Source: a bacterium
Lineage (GTDB): Bacteria; Bacteroidota; Bacteroidia; Flavobacteriales_D; Sanyastnellaceae
DNA: 33,661 nt
Assembly (NCBI GenBank): GCA_029979565.1
Contig: JAPOHG010000021.1
Span: 1 to 33,661, forward strand
Direction of reading: 5' to 3'
A model generated the notes under the pieces. The model did not search any database, had not been told where the DNA came from, and saw only the letters and a program-made list of their open reading frames with translations. Numbering within the stretch: the stretch's first letter is position 1; every line of letters begins with the position of its first letter. Below, one piece after another: positions 32,985 through 33,661 of the stretch. The translations under genes and the position numbers were made by a program.

Positions 32985-33661
32985 ATGAACGTCTACTCCA
33001 ACAAACAACGTTGGAAGCGGGTGCTTCTCGTCGCGGCTGCGGTCATCGTGGTGGCGACGTTGTGGTACTCCAATGACATTGCCCAGCGCATCCGTGTTGA
33101 GGAGCAGACGAAGGTAAAGTTGTGGTCGGAAGCCATTGTCCAGCGCGCGGCGCTGGTGGGTTACACACAGCAACTTTTCGAGGAACTCGGTGGTGAAGAA
33201 CGCCAAAAAGCCGACCGCCTTGCGGACGCCTATCGCCTGATCAACAACCCGCCCCGCGGGATGGACCTGACGTTCATTACCGACTACCTCTGGTCCAACA
33301 AGACCATCCCGGTGCTGATTTTTGACGAGAGCGATGAACTTCTATACCGGGTAAACGTCGACCTCGGCGTCGACCTCGATTCGTTGAAGTCGGCGATGCG
33401 CGCCGCCAACGAACCGATTGTGTTCAACGACGTGGGCCATACCATTTATTGGAGTGAAAGTTTACGGTTCAGCGAACTCAAGGATGTGATGCAGGACCTG
33501 ATCGACTCGTTCATCAGCGAGACGGTCCTGAACAGCGCCTCCGTCCCCGTCGTTATGACCGACAGCACCCGTACGTCCGTCGTGCATTTTCAGCGTGTCG
33601 ACTCGGCTGCCTTAGCCGACCCCGCCCGCCTTGAAGTGTTGCTTGCCGATATGGCGTCCTC
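32985..33661 (+). CDS. Membrane sensor histidine kinase, N-terminal part, cut by window edge
   Basis: An open frame of 225 codons with no stop before the right edge. It begins M-N-V-Y-S-N-K-Q-R-W-K, followed by one membrane span (about residues 13-28; L-L-V-A-A-A-V-I-V-V-A-T-L) and a sensory domain. The start and the V-E-E-Q-T-K-V-K-L-W-S-E-A segment match a histidine kinase family widespread in Bacteroidota, in which the kinase core follows a second membrane span and HAMP-like region. The kinase domain itself lies outside the window, so the call rests on the N-terminus. It starts three bases after the SprF-like gene and is probably part of the same operon. Confidence 0.75.
   Translation, partial: MNVYSNKQRWKRVLLVAAAVIVVATLWYSNDIAQRIRVEEQTKVKLWSEAIVQRAALVGYTQQLFEELGGEERQKADRLADAYRLINNPPRGMDLTFITDYLWSNKTIPVLIFDESDELLYRVNVDLGVDLDSLKSAMRAANEPIVFNDVGHTIYWSESLRFSELKDVMQDLIDSFISETVLNSASVPVVMTDSTRTSVVHFQRVDSAALADPARLEVLLADMAS

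Overview
The window looks like a chromosomal segment of a Bacteroidota bacterium, most likely a Flavobacteriales-type lineage. The evidence is two kinds of type IX secretion (T9SS) sorting domain, a PorP/SprF partner protein, a conserved DUF4175 / RsbW-like ATPase / ybeY / mnmG block, signal peptides ending in -G-Q, weak Shine-Dalgarno sequences, and candidate promoters carrying the Bacteroidota -7 element TAnnTTTG. No insertion sequence, prophage, CRISPR array, rRNA or tRNA was seen. Gene packing is very tight: operon neighbours overlap by 1-4 bases or sit within 14 bases, and all four convergent gene pairs have no intergenic space.

Layout. 1-2202: the start of an exported protein (- strand, cut by the window edge), a YdeI/DUF1801 cytosolic protein, and a T9SS cargo with two carbohydrate-binding-like domains. 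2203-6547 (-): a GT1 glycosyltransferase / aldo-keto reductase operon, a clear terminator, and katG. 6674-11908 (-): a three-gene operon of an exported MORN/YwqK-repeat protein, a soluble multi-PAS HisKA_2 histidine kinase and a LytTR response regulator, ending in a terminator. 12289-14217 (+): one uninterrupted reading frame joining a complete ribose-5-phosphate isomerase B to a complete M28 peptidase, with a signal-peptide-like segment at the junction. 14195-16899 (-): an ALDH7-type aldehyde dehydrogenase and a TlpA-like lipoprotein, behind a good promoter. 17089-23240 (-): DUF4175 protein, RsbW-like ATPase, ybeY and mnmG. Two parS-like centromere sites lie at the mnmG 3' end and inside mnmG. 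23356-28419: an exported lamin-tail/PKD T9SS protein facing an exported endonuclease/exonuclease/phosphatase. 28467-30514: an EamA transporter facing hemW. 30554-33661 (+): a biotin carrier protein, a T9SS type B cargo, a SprF-like protein and the start of a membrane histidine kinase, all nearly touching.

How it fits together. The content mixes housekeeping (tRNA modification, rRNA processing, pentose phosphate interconversion, radical SAM heme handling, peroxide detoxification) with envelope and secretion functions. The strongest candidates for something new are the RpiB-M28 fusion and the two parS-like sites, which suggest that this region lies within the segregation domain near the replication origin. 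The MORN-kinase-regulator operon and the carrier/T9SS/kinase string are worth following as possible signalling or secretion modules. All functional calls come from reading the sequence and family knowledge; no database search was possible.
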